A DNA stretch of 53,203 bases, from NCBI GenBank assembly GCA_021845505.1, contig JAJZVU010000025.1:1-53203 (forward strand). The letters run 5' to 3'. The notes beneath the pieces are model-generated. The model made no database searches. It had not been told where the DNA came from and saw only the letters and a program-made list of their open reading frames with translations. The stretch comes from Pseudomonadota bacterium (lineage in GTDB: Bacteria; Pseudomonadota; Gammaproteobacteria; Burkholderiales; Burkholderiaceae_C). Below, one piece after another: positions 49,385 to 53,203 of the stretch (position 1 is the stretch's first letter; every line of letters starts with the position of its first letter). The position numbers were made by a program, and so were the translations under genes.

Positions 49385-49621
49385 AGCCGGGAGCCCAGCC
49401 GGGAACGCATCGACCGACCAATCCTGTGGGATGACTGTGGAGCCTTGTTGAACAACCCGTGCCGAGCCGGCGCCGCGCCGAAGTTGTTCAAGTTGCCTGT
49501 CCTACACTGGGCTGTTTGTCCCCAGCTTTGCAAGCCAGGAAGTTGTTGATTTGGAAAGACTTTTCGACTTATCCGAGGTTTTCCGGGGTGCTTGTTACCA
49601 CTTCTATGTTGAGAAGGAACA
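49385..49621. other. dnaA-dnaN intergenic region, second origin candidate
   Basis: A 237-base gap that is less GC-rich than its surroundings, especially 49540-49620. It has only degenerate DnaA-like sites: TGTGGGATG (49425-49433), TGTGGAGCC (49436-49444) and TTATCCGAG (49569-49577). No reading frame is supported. Confidence 0.4.

Positions 49622-53203
<3,582 letters not shown>

Overview
The window is chromosomal DNA from a high-GC betaproteobacterium, probably of the order Burkholderiales. The evidence is the replication-origin gene order (rpmH-rnpA-yidD-yidC-mnmE to one side, dnaA-dnaN-gyrB to the other), the mnmG-rsmG-parA-parB cluster with two parS sites, a two-gene (split) MetH, and families typical of that class (DUF3567, DUF3683 FAD oxidoreductase, PhaM-like protein). 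I cannot name the genus with confidence. No tRNA, rRNA or CRISPR array was seen.

Positions 1-8120 are accessory. A mercury-resistance module (merA, a membrane protein with vicinal cysteines, a periplasmic redoxin, and a divergent merR with a textbook MerR operator) abuts a comM (Mg-chelatase-like ATPase) gene that has lost its N-terminal half. A palindromic, TnsB-site-like sequence lies just before the comM remnant, so the mer module may be cargo at the end of a Tn7/Tni-type transposon inserted in comM. Next comes a four-gene cassette: an MHS-type proline/betaine-like transporter, an M19 dipeptidase-like protein lacking several metal ligands, a V4R/DUF5943-type protein and a PAS-LuxR regulator. 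It has its own sigma70-like promoter with three CCTAG-containing repeats. Its first, second and third genes resemble genes tied to dimethylglycine/betaine use in pseudomonads, but the catabolic dehydrogenase genes are absent here.

Positions 8184-33290 are mostly core and housekeeping genes: metY with an overlapping AraC regulator; a divergent tripartite RND efflux operon; methionine synthase split into metH1 (overlapping an ArsR gene) and metH2, with a cNMP-binding protein gene between; a PCu(A)C copper chaperone; a 1330-residue FAD/Fe-S oxidoreductase coupled to a HIT protein; hemN behind an FNR-like box; kup; a Lon-like AAA protein coupled to MarC; and a TauE/SafE transporter preceded by a highly structured, terminator-ended region that may be a non-coding RNA or leader.

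Positions 33057-53203 are the origin region: two perfect parS palindromes, mnmG-rsmG-parA-parB (all overlapping), a FIST-domain protein, a PhaM-like protein, a DUF3108 protein with a Ser/Ala/Pro-rich spacer, DUF3567, an ArsR-type regulator with a cysteine pair, a 2-hydroxyacid dehydrogenase, then mnmE-yidC-yidD-rnpA-rpmH reading left and dnaA-dnaN-gyrB reading right from the rpmH/dnaA gap, which holds a perfect DnaA box. gyrB runs off the right edge. Metal and sulfur handling (mer, PCuAC, RND, TauE, DUF2892, metY) recurs along the window.
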